From: Pelagibacteraceae bacterium AG-337-I02
GTDB lineage: Bacteria; Pseudomonadota; Alphaproteobacteria; HIMB59; GCA-002718135
Assembly: GCA_003282155.1 (NCBI GenBank)
Contig: QBZY01000005.1
Span: forward strand, 1 to 63,857
DNA: 63,857 bases
Direction: 5' to 3'
Positions 51,509-60,252 of this stretch are shown here, piece by piece. The notes under the pieces are model-generated. The model was not told where the DNA came from. It saw only the letters and a list, made by a program, of their open reading frames with translations, and made no database searches. Within the stretch, counting starts at the first letter, position 1. Each line of letters opens with the position of its first letter. The translations under genes and the position numbers were made by a program.

Positions 51509-52432
51509 ATGAAATTAAATATTTTAATTACTGATGTTCTTATCAAAGATTTCATACCTGTTTATAAAAAAGATTTTAGTGTTGATTGCTTATGGCAATT
51601 AAAGAGCAAAATTGATTTTAGCAAATATCAAGGAATTGTTGTAACTGGTGGTTTTAAAACTGATAAACAATTTCTTAAAAAATTTAAAAATCTAAAAATA
51701 GTTTCAGTATTTGGTGTTGGGTATGATGGTGTGGATTTGAATTATTGTAAAAATAATGAAATAGTTATAACAAATACACCTAAAGTTCTTACTAATGATG
51801 TTGCTGATTTAGCACTTGGCCTCATGATAGCTTTATCAAGAAAAATAAATGAAGCTCATAATTTTATTTTGAAAAAAAAATGGAATAACAAACCTTTTGA
51901 TTTGACAACTAGCCTTACTAACAAAACAGTAGGAATAGTAGGTATGGGTGAAATAGGTAAAGCATTTTCTAAACGGGTAAAATCACTTTCTATGAAAATT
52001 GTTTATTATGGTCCTAATAATAAAAATTTAAATTATAAATATTTTAAAAATTTAAAGGATATGGCCAGTTTAATTGATGTAATGGTAATTACATGCATTG
52101 GTGGGAGTGAAACAAAACACCTAATAAATAAAAATATTTTTAAATTAATGAAACCTTCTTCTATATTGGTGAATATTTCAAGAGGATCAGTAGTTAATGA
52201 AATTCATTTATTAGATGTTTTAAGAAAAAATTTAATATCAGGAGCTGCATTAGATGTGTTTGAAATGGAACCAAAAATTAATAATAAATTGTTAAAATTA
52301 AATAATGTTTTGTTATCTCCTCATAATGGAAGTGCTACTTTTGATACAAGAGATAATATGGCTAGGATTAGCTCTCAAAATATATCCAATTATTTAATTT
52401 CAAATAAATTAAAAAACCAAGTTAAATATTAA
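51509..52432 (+). CDS. D-isomer-specific 2-hydroxyacid dehydrogenase
   Basis: A 307-aa NAD(P)-dependent dehydrogenase of the glyoxylate/hydroxypyruvate reductase type. The dinucleotide motif is VGIVGMGEIGKAF. The catalytic Arg is in NISRGSVVNE, followed by the Glu region (ALDVFEMEPKIN) and the catalytic His in SPHNGSATFDTRDNM. NDVADLALGLMIALSRKI is the usual substrate-domain motif. It follows yghZ by 12 bp, so the two may process a sugar-derived aldehyde and 2-hydroxyacid. Confidence 0.92.
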   Translation: MKLNILITDVLIKDFIPVYKKDFSVDCLWQLKSKIDFSKYQGIVVTGGFKTDKQFLKKFKNLKIVSVFGVGYDGVDLNYCKNNEIVITNTPKVLTNDVADLALGLMIALSRKINEAHNFILKKKWNNKPFDLTTSLTNKTVGIVGMGEIGKAFSKRVKSLSMKIVYYGPNNKNLNYKYFKNLKDMASLIDVMVITCIGGSETKHLINKNIFKLMKPSSILVNISRGSVVNEIHLLDVLRKNLISGAALDVFEMEPKINNKLLKLNNVLLSPHNGSATFDTRDNMARISSQNISNYLISNKLKNQVKY

Positions 52433-52473
52433 TACATATTGAAAATAGTTTTGTTTTTTGATAGTTTTTTTAT

Positions 52474-54024
52474 ATGAAAATTTTAAGAAATTTTATTGTA
52501 ATTTTAATATTTAGCTTTCTTTCTTTTAATTTTTTATTCGATTTTACATATGTTAATAAGCAAATTAACAAAAATATAAATGAATTTGTTTATAAGTATA
52601 TTTTGTTTCATAAAAATACGACTAATTTAAAAACCGAAATCAAAGACCTCAAAAAAGAACGCAATAAATTTAGAGGGCAAAAAGAATTGTTTGAAGATGC
52701 TTATAAAGATTTATATGAAGACAGTCTTGAAGCTGAATATAATTCCCAGTCATTATATAAAATTTTAGAACAGTTTGATCCATATGAATTTGATATGAAT
52801 ATAAAAAAAAATAACAGTAATTTAGAATTTTTAATTAATCCTGAACACAGTTTTTCAAATAATACAATTAACGCTAGAATTTATAGCCCTCAAAAAAACA
52901 TGTTAATGTATGGAATATCTAATAATTTTCCAGGAAGCGGTTATTTAGAAACATATAATGATAATTTAATTCTGATATCAGCTAGCGGTGTTTTAGCTTA
53001 TTCAAAAAATCCAATTGAAAACATCAAACAAGAATTGTTTTTTAATCAAATAAAAACAAATATAAGTAAATTTATAGGAGAGGAACAATTTAAAAAATCT
53101 AGAATACATGATTTTGATTGGTTAGAAGGTGGATGGTTTTCAATAAAGGATATTAATATTTATAAAGATCAAATTTATGTATCTTACACAAGAGAAGTTG
53201 AAGAAAATTGTTGGAATACCAGTTTATTACATGGCAAAATGAACATTAAACTTATTATATTTGAAAATCTTTTCACATCTGAAGAATGTGTGCATTTTTA
53301 TGATAATGTTGATGGTGAATTTAATGCCCATCAATCGGGAGGGCGTATATTCAACATCGATGATCAAAAACTACTTTTTTCTACTGGTGATTTTAGAAGT
53401 AGATTTAGAGCTCAAGAAGAAAATAGTATATTTAGTAAAATTATTGAAATAAATAAAAATTCCAAAGATTACAAAATTTTAAGCATGGGACATAGAAACC
53501 CTCAAGGTTTATATTACAATAATAATGATAATTTCTTACTAGAAGCAGAGCACGGACCTGAAGGCGGTGATGAAATTAATTTAATAGAATTGAATAACAA
53601 TAAAATACCTAATTATGGATGGGCTATTTCATCATATGGTGAACATTACGGGGGGAAAAATGCGCCTTACAATAAAAAAAAATATGTAAAGTATCCACTT
53701 CATAAATCTCATTCTGAATATAATTTTATTGAACCTATCATTTATTTTATTCCATCTATTGGGATTTCACAAATAGTTGGTTTAAATCATGATAATAGCT
53801 ATGTAGTAGCATCAATGAGAGATGAGTCCCTCTATTTTTTTGAATATAATTACAATGATAAAAATATTACAACTCCAAATAAAGTTAGGGACGGTAATGC
53901 TGAAAATATAAATATTGAAAGAGTTCATATTGGTGAAAGAATAAGAGATATGATTTATTACAATAATAAATTATATTTATATTTAGAAGACACAGCATCG
54001 ATTGCAGAAGTATCTATTAAATAA
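52474..54024 (+). CDS. membrane-anchored sugar-dehydrogenase-like beta-propeller (first of a tandem pair)
   Basis: A 516-aa protein. An N-terminal anchor (about residues 5-27) and a short coiled coil (LKTEIKDLKKERNKFRGQKE) precede a beta-propeller of the soluble glucose/sorbosone dehydrogenase family. Family hallmarks are SMGHRNPQGLYY, LLEAEHGPEGGDEIN and NYGWAISSYGEHYGG. The conserved AHQSGGRIF and GDFRSRFRAQ segments probably line the PQQ/Ca site. The propeller faces the periplasm. It is 41 bp after the dehydrogenase gene and has a close paralogue next to it. Confidence 0.83.
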   Translation: MKILRNFIVILIFSFLSFNFLFDFTYVNKQINKNINEFVYKYILFHKNTTNLKTEIKDLKKERNKFRGQKELFEDAYKDLYEDSLEAEYNSQSLYKILEQFDPYEFDMNIKKNNSNLEFLINPEHSFSNNTINARIYSPQKNMLMYGISNNFPGSGYLETYNDNLILISASGVLAYSKNPIENIKQELFFNQIKTNISKFIGEEQFKKSRIHDFDWLEGGWFSIKDINIYKDQIYVSYTREVEENCWNTSLLHGKMNIKLIIFENLFTSEECVHFYDNVDGEFNAHQSGGRIFNIDDQKLLFSTGDFRSRFRAQEENSIFSKIIEINKNSKDYKILSMGHRNPQGLYYNNNDNFLLEAEHGPEGGDEINLIELNNNKIPNYGWAISSYGEHYGGKNAPYNKKKYVKYPLHKSHSEYNFIEPIIYFIPSIGISQIVGLNHDNSYVVASMRDESLYFFEYNYNDKNITTPNKVRDGNAENINIERVHIGERIRDMIYYNNKLYLYLEDTASIAEVSIK

Positions 54025-54025
54025 A

Positions 54026-55651
54026 TTGTTTAATTTAAAAAACATATCAATTATTGTTTTAATCTTAGCTCTTTTAATTAATTTATTGTTAGATTTTTCA
54101 TTCGTTACAAATAGATTAGGAAAAGATTTTAGAGAATTTGCTTATCAATATGTAGTCCCATTTAAAAATATACGAAATTTAGAAAAGAAGATTGAAGAAT
54201 TAGAGAATATTAATAAACAGAACTTAGAGGCTACGATTCAAATTGATGAAAAAAATATTAATGATTTAGAGGAAAAAATAAAAGATTTAAATAAAGAAAA
54301 TATATTTATAAGTGCAGACAAACAAACATTTGTAAGCGCTTTTAATAATTTAAATAATAATTTAAACAAAAATTTAAAAAAATTAGAAAAAAATCAAATT
54401 ACTTTTAATCAAATTTTTAAAACAATGGATCCTTCTGAATTGGATATGATGTTTAAAGAAGAGAGAAAAGATTTGAATTATGGTTATGATGGACGTTTTA
54501 ATATCTATGATGATAATTTAAGTGTAAAATTTTACACCCCTATTGGAGATACTTTGCTCTATGGAATAACTAATACAACTCCAGGAAGCGGTTATTTAGA
54601 TATATATGAAGATAATCTAATTCTTGTTTCATCTATTGGAATTATTGGACATTCAAAAAAAGGATTAAATAAACCAAAATTTGGAATATCTCTAAAACAG
54701 ATCCAGAATAATCTTAATAATTTTATTGATGTAGAGCAATTTAAAAAATCAAGACACTTTGATGATCCTAAATACTCATGGTTAAAAGGAGGATGGTACT
54801 CAATAAAAGATGTAGAAATCTTTGATGGAGATATTTATGTCTCCTACACTAAAGAAGTTAAAGAAAATTGTTGGAATACTAGCTTACTTTCTGGAAAAAT
54901 GAATTATGTTTATATTCATTTTACTACTTTGTTTACATCTGAAGAATGTGTAAATGAATATAATAATATTGATGATGAGTATAATGCGCATCAGTCAGGT
55001 GGCAGAATTATTAATCTAAATAATGAAACAGTTTTATTTTCTATAGGTGATTTTAGAAGTCGATATAGAGCACAAAAGGAAAATAGCATCTTCGGGAAAG
55101 TTCTTAAATTTAATAAGAAAAATAAAGATTATGAAGTTATCAGTATGGGTCATAGAAATCCTCAAGGTCTTTTTTATAATGCAGAAAGTAAATTCCTTTT
55201 AGAAGCAGAACATGGGCCTCAAGGTGGAGATGAAATTAACGTAATTAAACTTGATAATAATACAACACAAAATTTTGGTTGGGCTATTTCATCTTATGGA
55301 GAGCATTATGGAGGTAAAAATGCGCCAGAAAACAAAAATAAGTATAAAAAATATCCACTATATAAATCACATTCAGAATATGGATTTATAGAGCCGTTAA
55401 AATATTTTAATCCATCAATAGGTATTTCACAAATTATTGGTTTAAATAATGAGAATCAATACGTCGTAGGATCTTTAAAAGCCCATTCTCTATATTTTTT
55501 TGAATACAGTTATAATAAAAATGAGAATAATTTTAATATTATCAAACAATTGGATATAGGTGAAAGAATAAGAGACATGATTTATTATAATGATAAATTA
55601 TATTTATATTTGGAAGACACTGCCTCTATTGCAGAAGTTTCTTTTAATTAA
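54026..55651 (+). CDS. membrane-anchored sugar-dehydrogenase-like beta-propeller (second of a tandem pair)
   Basis: About 541 aa. I start it at the TTG at 54026, one base after the previous stop. This start gives MFNLKNISIIVLILALLINLLLDFSFV, which aligns with the N-terminus of its neighbour; a TTG at 54002 would add eight residues. A membrane anchor and a longer coiled coil (about residues 40-120) precede the propeller. It shares SMGHRNPQGLFY, LLEAEHGPQGGDEIN and NFGWAISSYGEHYGGKNAP with the first copy, plus the C-terminal DTASIAEVS. The pair clearly arose by tandem duplication. Confidence 0.82.
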   Translation: MFNLKNISIIVLILALLINLLLDFSFVTNRLGKDFREFAYQYVVPFKNIRNLEKKIEELENINKQNLEATIQIDEKNINDLEEKIKDLNKENIFISADKQTFVSAFNNLNNNLNKNLKKLEKNQITFNQIFKTMDPSELDMMFKEERKDLNYGYDGRFNIYDDNLSVKFYTPIGDTLLYGITNTTPGSGYLDIYEDNLILVSSIGIIGHSKKGLNKPKFGISLKQIQNNLNNFIDVEQFKKSRHFDDPKYSWLKGGWYSIKDVEIFDGDIYVSYTKEVKENCWNTSLLSGKMNYVYIHFTTLFTSEECVNEYNNIDDEYNAHQSGGRIINLNNETVLFSIGDFRSRYRAQKENSIFGKVLKFNKKNKDYEVISMGHRNPQGLFYNAESKFLLEAEHGPQGGDEINVIKLDNNTTQNFGWAISSYGEHYGGKNAPENKNKYKKYPLYKSHSEYGFIEPLKYFNPSIGISQIIGLNNENQYVVGSLKAHSLYFFEYSYNKNENNFNIIKQLDIGERIRDMIYYNDKLYLYLEDTASIAEVSFN

Positions 55652-55652
55652 A

Positions 55653-56615
55653 TTGATCAAACTTAAAGAAAAATGGATTTGGGATTTTTGGTTAAGTTAT
55701 GATAGCGATATTTGGTATTGTTATTTTCTTCAAGCAGATAAATCACTGAAAGATCCTGATCTTAGACATAATAATGTTACTCATGGATTAGCTACCTCAA
55801 AAAATTTAATTAATTGGAAACATCATGGAACAGTTTTTGCACCTTCTGATAATGAAAATTTTGATGATTATACAACTTGGACAGGATCAATTATTAAAAA
55901 TCATAATAAATGGCATTATTTTTATACTGGAAGAAATAAAAAGGAAAATGGAAGCAAACAAAGAATTGGTCACGCAATAGGTGAAACACCCTACTCTTTT
56001 AGTAGATACGGAAACGGATTAGCATTAGATTTAGATAAAAATATTTACCAAGAATTAGATAAAGATGATTATTGGAAAGATCGTGCTATGCGTGATCCTT
56101 GGGTTATGAAACATCCATATGAAAATAAATTCATAATGGCGTATACTGCAAGAGCATCGATAAGTAATGATCCATATCAGTGTGGAGTTATTGGTATGGC
56201 AGAGTCTAATGATCTTTATGAGTGGCAATCTACAAAACCTTTGTTTGGAGGTTTATTTAGTCAATTGGAAGTTCCACAAATATTTACATTTAAAGATAAA
56301 TGGTATTGTTTATTTTGTAATCATGCTGAAGATTGGTCCGATGAATTCAAGAAAAACTATAATGGGCCAACTAAACGTGGAACACATTATTTAATTGCAG
56401 ATAATTTTGAAGGGCCATGGCAATTAGCACCTGGTCCTTACTTGTCGACAAATTCTGAGGTAGAACTTTATGCTGGTAAAGTTGTTGAAAAAAATAATAA
56501 ATATTTCTTTATGGCTTTTTTACATGATGATCAAAAAGATAATTTTATTGGAGAAATATCGAATCCAATCCCGATTACTTTTGATAAAGATGGCTTAATG
56601 AGTTTAGAATATTAA
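55653..56615 (+). CDS. five-bladed propeller glycosidase (GH32/43/68-like)
   Basis: About 320 aa from the TTG at 55653, one base after the previous stop; no in-frame ATG is better placed. From this start the nucleophile Asp11 lies in WIWDFWLSYD, the transition-state motif RDP at 147-149 (MRDPWVM), and the acid/base Glu206 in QLEVPQIF. DDYTTWTGSIIKN and WHYFYTGRN are typical blade motifs of the beta-fructosidase superfamily. There is no C-terminal beta-sandwich and no signal peptide, so it is cytoplasmic. It is a second, distinct enzyme of this fold beside the one at 46926. Confidence 0.82.
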   Translation: MIKLKEKWIWDFWLSYDSDIWYCYFLQADKSLKDPDLRHNNVTHGLATSKNLINWKHHGTVFAPSDNENFDDYTTWTGSIIKNHNKWHYFYTGRNKKENGSKQRIGHAIGETPYSFSRYGNGLALDLDKNIYQELDKDDYWKDRAMRDPWVMKHPYENKFIMAYTARASISNDPYQCGVIGMAESNDLYEWQSTKPLFGGLFSQLEVPQIFTFKDKWYCLFCNHAEDWSDEFKKNYNGPTKRGTHYLIADNFEGPWQLAPGPYLSTNSEVELYAGKVVEKNNKYFFMAFLHDDQKDNFIGEISNPIPITFDKDGLMSLEY

Positions 56616-57466
56616 TTAATTTTTCTCCAGGAATATTCTGGTTTAAATCCTAAAATTTTTTTTGCTTTCTCATTGTTTAACAATGTTTTATTTTTTCCAA
56701 TCTCTCCTTTGATATTAATATTAGGAAAGACTTTATCTAGAAGAGATTTATTATTATCTTCCATAACAGTATCATCTGCAGCTATAATAAAATTATCTGC
56801 ACCTTTTAAATTACTTTCCATAGCTAAAAGACAAGCTTGAGCTACATCCCTAGCATCAATATATCCCCAAAAATTCCATTTTCTTAAAAATGGATCTTTT
56901 TGAAATGATTGAAATTGTTTGTAATCATGCTCTTCCATTATATTTGAATAACGAAGTCCAAATATTTTCATTTCAGGATTCCTTCTGCAATACTGTCTTG
57001 CCATTTCTTCACCCATTACTTTTGAAAGTGAGTAGCTTGTTTCTGGACGTGGTTCATATAGCTCATCTACTGGAACATACGGTGGATATGTGTCAAATGG
57101 TAAACCAAGAACTGTTTCACTTGAAGCCCATACAATATTATTTATTTTCATAACATTTGAAGCTTGGAAAATATTATAAGTACTAAGCGTATTAGCTCTA
57201 AAAGTTTTATGATTTGCTTCTAATCCAGAGGCTGGGATAGCTGCTTGATGAATTACTGCATCTATACCATTTGTGCGGTCATCAATTTCAGAAACTGCTT
57301 CCATGGCATCACCAAAATCCTCTAAATCAACCTTTGTAAAAGGAACATCCAATTCAGAATTATTTACAAAATCAACATTAAATACATTATAATTTTTTTC
57401 TAGAAGTAATTTAATTGTTGCTCTACCAGCTTTGCCAGAACCTCCCGTAACTAATATATTTTTCAT
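56612..57466 (-). CDS. NAD-dependent epimerase/dehydrogenase (extended SDR)
   Basis: A 284-aa Rossmann enzyme. The nucleotide motif is VTGGSGKAGRATI. Tyr145 and Lys149 form the YSLSK catalytic pair, with Ser116/Ser117 in VWASSET. GLRYSNIMEEHDYKQF and WGYIDARDVAQACLLAM match sugar-nucleotide or uronate-type SDRs. The substrate is unknown. The gene is convergent with the GH32/43-like gene (4-bp overlap) and divergent from the membrane-protein gene at 57540. Confidence 0.87.
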   Translation of the reverse strand: MKNILVTGGSGKAGRATIKLLLEKNYNVFNVDFVNNSELDVPFTKVDLEDFGDAMEAVSEIDDRTNGIDAVIHQAAIPASGLEANHKTFRANTLSTYNIFQASNVMKINNIVWASSETVLGLPFDTYPPYVPVDELYEPRPETSYSLSKVMGEEMARQYCRRNPEMKIFGLRYSNIMEEHDYKQFQSFQKDPFLRKWNFWGYIDARDVAQACLLAMESNLKGADNFIIAADDTVMEDNNKSLLDKVFPNINIKGEIGKNKTLLNNEKAKKILGFKPEYSWRKIN

Positions 57467-57539
57467 TCTAAATTACTTTAATAACTTTTTTATAAAGAAT
57501 CATCAATTTTTTAACTATTATGTTAAAAAAGGAGATTAT

Positions 57540-57971
57540 ATGGCTCAATATATTTTAGAAGCTGGAGGAACAATGGCATTTACATTTCATGTTTTATTTA
57601 TGCTTTTTAATTTATTTATTATCTATCAATTTTATTTCAATGATAAATTTTTTAATGAATTAGGATTTTCAAATGAAGAACCTAAGTTAGTTTTTAGAGG
57701 TCCATTAGGTGCTGTTTTTTTAACAATGTTATTAATGTCTATATTGTTAACTTTTGATGTGACTGGAAATACTTATGAAGAAAATGTGGTACAATATAAA
57801 TTCTGGTATTCATTTTTGTTTATGCTTATGGCAATAGCTTTAGTTAGTTCAGTTGTTAGGTATTTTAATCTTGTAAATAATTATGGAATTACTCCAAATA
57901 TAAGAGGAGTTATGTTTCCACTAGTTGGACTCGTTTTAATAATTCTTAGAACAATATTTGAAGGTTACTAA
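57540..57971 (+). CDS. four-helix membrane protein, function unknown
   Basis: A 143-aa protein. I start it at the ATG at 57540, which has AAAGGAG seven bases upstream. A longer frame from 57432 runs antisense into the epimerase gene and is not credible. Four helices (about residues 10-32, 55-75, 88-108 and 120-140) are joined by short loops. The topology resembles the paralogous pair at 2676 and 14142, but I see no convincing sequence match. A strong terminator follows. Confidence 0.7.
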   Translation: MAQYILEAGGTMAFTFHVLFMLFNLFIIYQFYFNDKFFNELGFSNEEPKLVFRGPLGAVFLTMLLMSILLTFDVTGNTYEENVVQYKFWYSFLFMLMAIALVSSVVRYFNLVNNYGITPNIRGVMFPLVGLVLIILRTIFEGY

Positions 57972-57977
57972 TAAATT

Positions 57978-58004
57978 ACAAGCGGTTTAATAACCGCTTG
58001 TTTT
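57978..58004. terminator. bidirectional Rho-independent terminator
   Basis: ACAAGCGGTT (57978-57987) and AACCGCTTGT (57992-58001) form a perfect 10-bp stem with a 4-nt loop, followed by TTTT. It lies between two convergent membrane-protein genes; the A-rich 5' side also gives U on the minus strand. Confidence 0.9.
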
Positions 58005-58395
58005 AATTAAAATAACTTCTTACTTTATTTCTTGATGCAAAATGTAATATTGAAGAAACTATTAATAAGAGTAAAGCAAAATAGTATTCTCTAAATTCAA
58101 CTCGACTGGTATAAAAAACAAATAAACAACAAATTGTAAATGATTTAATATAAATTTCTAAAAATTGTATAGGATAAAGTTTTTCTGATTGAAAGAAAAG
58201 GTATCTAAAACCAAAGTAAGCAAAAGTTAGAAAAACAGCTAATCTGACTGAAGTAATTCTATGATATGGTATTTCTTGTTTTTCAACTATAGTGAACGGA
58301 AAATAGATAGTAACACCCATAATCTCTGCAATTATAAATGCTAATGCCCATAAACTTAGTATACCAACTGTAAATTTTGCTAATATTCTTACCAT
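58003..58395 (-). CDS. four-helix membrane protein, function unknown
   Basis: A 130-aa hydrophobic protein with helices at about residues 8-30, 45-68, 80-98 and 104-120. The first loop is YFPFTIVEKQEIPYHRITSVR, with a His-Arg pair before helix 2. No family is recognised, though small proteins of this size and topology (PsiE-like) are common. It is convergent with the gene at 57540 and shares its terminator. Confidence 0.55.
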   Translation of the reverse strand: MVRILAKFTVGILSLWALAFIIAEIMGVTIYFPFTIVEKQEIPYHRITSVRLAVFLTFAYFGFRYLFFQSEKLYPIQFLEIYIKSFTICCLFVFYTSRVEFREYYFALLLLIVSSILHFASRNKVRSYFN

Positions 58396-58513
58396 AACTA
58401 ATTTTATGTTCTTTTTTTTACAAGGGTTTTGAACAACCTATATTGATATTTTAACTAAATTTTAATAAAAAATATATAAATATTAGTTTGTTTGCAGAAA
58501 ACTAAGTTATTTG

Positions 58514-58909
58514 TTATATAAAATTATTTTTAATTGGAGAAAAATATAAAAGAATTAAAATTGCACCACTAATCAACCCTCCAATTTGATCAAGCATCCC
58601 ACTAAAAGCAGTATAGATAACAGAACCACTGAAATAGTTTAGAGCTATGCCAGCCACTACTAAAAATAAATACAGTATTTTGCCATATGAGATAAATCTA
58701 TAAAGAAGATTTAAAGTAAATAGATATAGAAAGAATAAACTAATCGAAACTATTCGAGAAAAATTTTCAAAATTAGATAATAACCCATCATTTAAATTTG
58801 CATAAAGATTGGAAATTTCAGATGGTTGATACATAGAGGATATAACCATTAAAATAATAACAATAAAATCAGCTAAAATTAAATTCTTAAAGATTTTTTC
58901 AATTTCCAT
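58514..58909 (-). CDS. membrane protein, function unknown
   Basis: About 131 aa from the ATG at 58909; a TTG at 58930 would add seven residues. It has about four hydrophobic helices (near residues 12-30, 52-75, 80-98 and 105-125), with a polar loop (YQPSEISNLYANLNDGLLSNF) after the first. I do not recognise it. It stands alone, about 120 bp from the next minus-strand gene. Confidence 0.5.
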   Translation of the reverse strand: MEIEKIFKNLILADFIVIILMVISSMYQPSEISNLYANLNDGLLSNFENFSRIVSISLFFLYLFTLNLLYRFISYGKILYLFLVVAGIALNYFSGSVIYTAFSGMLDQIGGLISGAILILLYFSPIKNNFI

Positions 58910-59012
58910 TAACTTTAAATAGTCTAACAAGTATATAAAATAAAGCTAATTATTGGTTATAATTAAGAAGTGATTTTTAAAAATCAAATATAAATTTGTG
59001 ATACATGCTAAT

Positions 59013-59372
59013 TTATATCGATTGAATGACATCAGAAGAGTGAATAGTTACTCTTTGTATACAACTTTTTGAAAATTCATCCAAATCATCTCTAAAATAG
59101 CTTCCATTATTTTGTGCAAGCATAAAATGATTGTCTATTCCAGCCTGGTTTTCGTAAATTTCAGTTAAAATAAGAGCTATATTTCCTGTCTCAACTCCTT
59201 CTTTAAATTCAGGTCCTATTGACCAATTTAATACTATGAGAGCATTTTCACCTTCTTTAGTGTGAGTTTCATTCATCCATTTAACATGATCCTCAGCTAC
59301 TCGCTTTGCGGCATCTGAAAGTTCAGGTTTAAAAATCCATATAAATTGAAGTTGTTTTTTATTTTGATACAT
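59013..59372 (-). CDS. small soluble alpha/beta protein, ABM-like
   Basis: A 119-aa protein with a good ribosome site (AAAGGATTAATA before ATG). Strand QLQFIWIFKP, helix AAKRVAEDHVKWMNETHTKEG, strands ALIVLNWSIGPEF and GNIALILTEIYEN, helix GIDNHFMLAQNN and a last strand VTIHSSDV suggest the dimeric alpha/beta-barrel fold of ABM-type proteins. It adds another member to the set of small barrels in this window. It lies 40 bp after the transglutaminase gene on the same strand and could belong to that operon. Confidence 0.6.
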   Translation of the reverse strand: MYQNKKQLQFIWIFKPELSDAAKRVAEDHVKWMNETHTKEGENALIVLNWSIGPEFKEGVETGNIALILTEIYENQAGIDNHFMLAQNNGSYFRDDLDEFSKSCIQRVTIHSSDVIQSI

Positions 59373-59412
59373 TATTAATCCTTTTTTTATTTTAAAATTT
59401 TAACAAATTTTT

Positions 59413-60252
59413 TTATTGTTGAGAACTATTTTCAAGTGTTTGAACATGTATATCTAAGTTTTCAATCAAATTGTTTTGCCCATTATGTCCGTAGAAAACT
59501 CCTTTTATAGGCGCAGCTTCACTTGCATCAAGACCGCAAGATACTCTAATATATCTTTCATCTGGACTACAACCATTTGTAGGATCAAAACCAACCCAAC
59601 CTAAATCATCTATAAAAAATTCTGCCCAGGCATGTGTTGATTGAAATTCTGATGAATGCGAATTATTATGCATATAACCATTTACATATCTAGCTGGTAT
59701 ATTGATAGATCTTGCTGCAGATACCATAATGTGTGCTTGATCCTGACAAACACCTTTTTTTTGATTATAAGCTTCCTTGGCTGTTGTTTCATTGTTTGTT
59801 GAAAGTGGTTTATACTCAACTTTTTCTTTTACTAAATTCATTAAATTATGAGAAATAAGTAACTTTTCATCTTCACTGAAACCATTTTTAGCTTCTAATG
59901 CCAAATTTTTAATATTAACATCAGGAATAGTTAAATTTGAATCTCTTAAGTAAACTGTAGGATCTAATTTATCATCAGGATTAGAATAAACTCCCTTTGT
60001 ATCAAAAGTTACTACTTTACCGAGAACTGTGAACTGAATTTTTTTTACTTTTTTTAAACTAGTAAAACTTTGTATATTATTTGCTTCTCCATCTTTATAA
60101 ATGGCAGACTTTGCAGCTGAGTCATGATGAACATTCCAATCTAAAATTTTTAAGCCGTTATATTCAGAGGGATAAAGTTTTGTAGATTGTATAAGGCCAG
60201 CTACAGGATTTTTATATTCATATTTAGTTGTATGCTCAATTATTATTTCCAT
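59413..60252 (-). CDS. transglutaminase-like cysteine protease-fold protein
   Basis: A 279-aa protein with the N-terminal beta domain usual for bacterial transglutaminase-like proteins and a C-terminal catalytic domain. The triad is Cys169 (GVCQDQAH), His207 (STHAWAEFF) and Asp223 (GFDPTNG). It is the third gene of the ATP-grasp / alpha-E / transglutaminase set, which is conserved across bacteria and predicted to make or modify a peptide. There is no signal peptide, so it acts in the cytoplasm. It shares one base with the alpha-E gene. Confidence 0.93.
   Translation of the reverse strand: MEIIIEHTTKYEYKNPVAGLIQSTKLYPSEYNGLKILDWNVHHDSAAKSAIYKDGEANNIQSFTSLKKVKKIQFTVLGKVVTFDTKGVYSNPDDKLDPTVYLRDSNLTIPDVNIKNLALEAKNGFSEDEKLLISHNLMNLVKEKVEYKPLSTNNETTAKEAYNQKKGVCQDQAHIMVSAARSINIPARYVNGYMHNNSHSSEFQSTHAWAEFFIDDLGWVGFDPTNGCSPDERYIRVSCGLDASEAAPIKGVFYGHNGQNNLIENLDIHVQTLENSSQQ

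Noticed and set aside
55590-55652. Upstream ATG start for the GH32/43-like gene
   Set aside because: The extra residues come from the overlapping 3' end of the previous gene in another frame and do not resemble the family.
57432-57539. N-terminal extension of the membrane protein at 57540
   Set aside because: It runs antisense into the epimerase start, and the ATG at 57540 has its own ribosome site.
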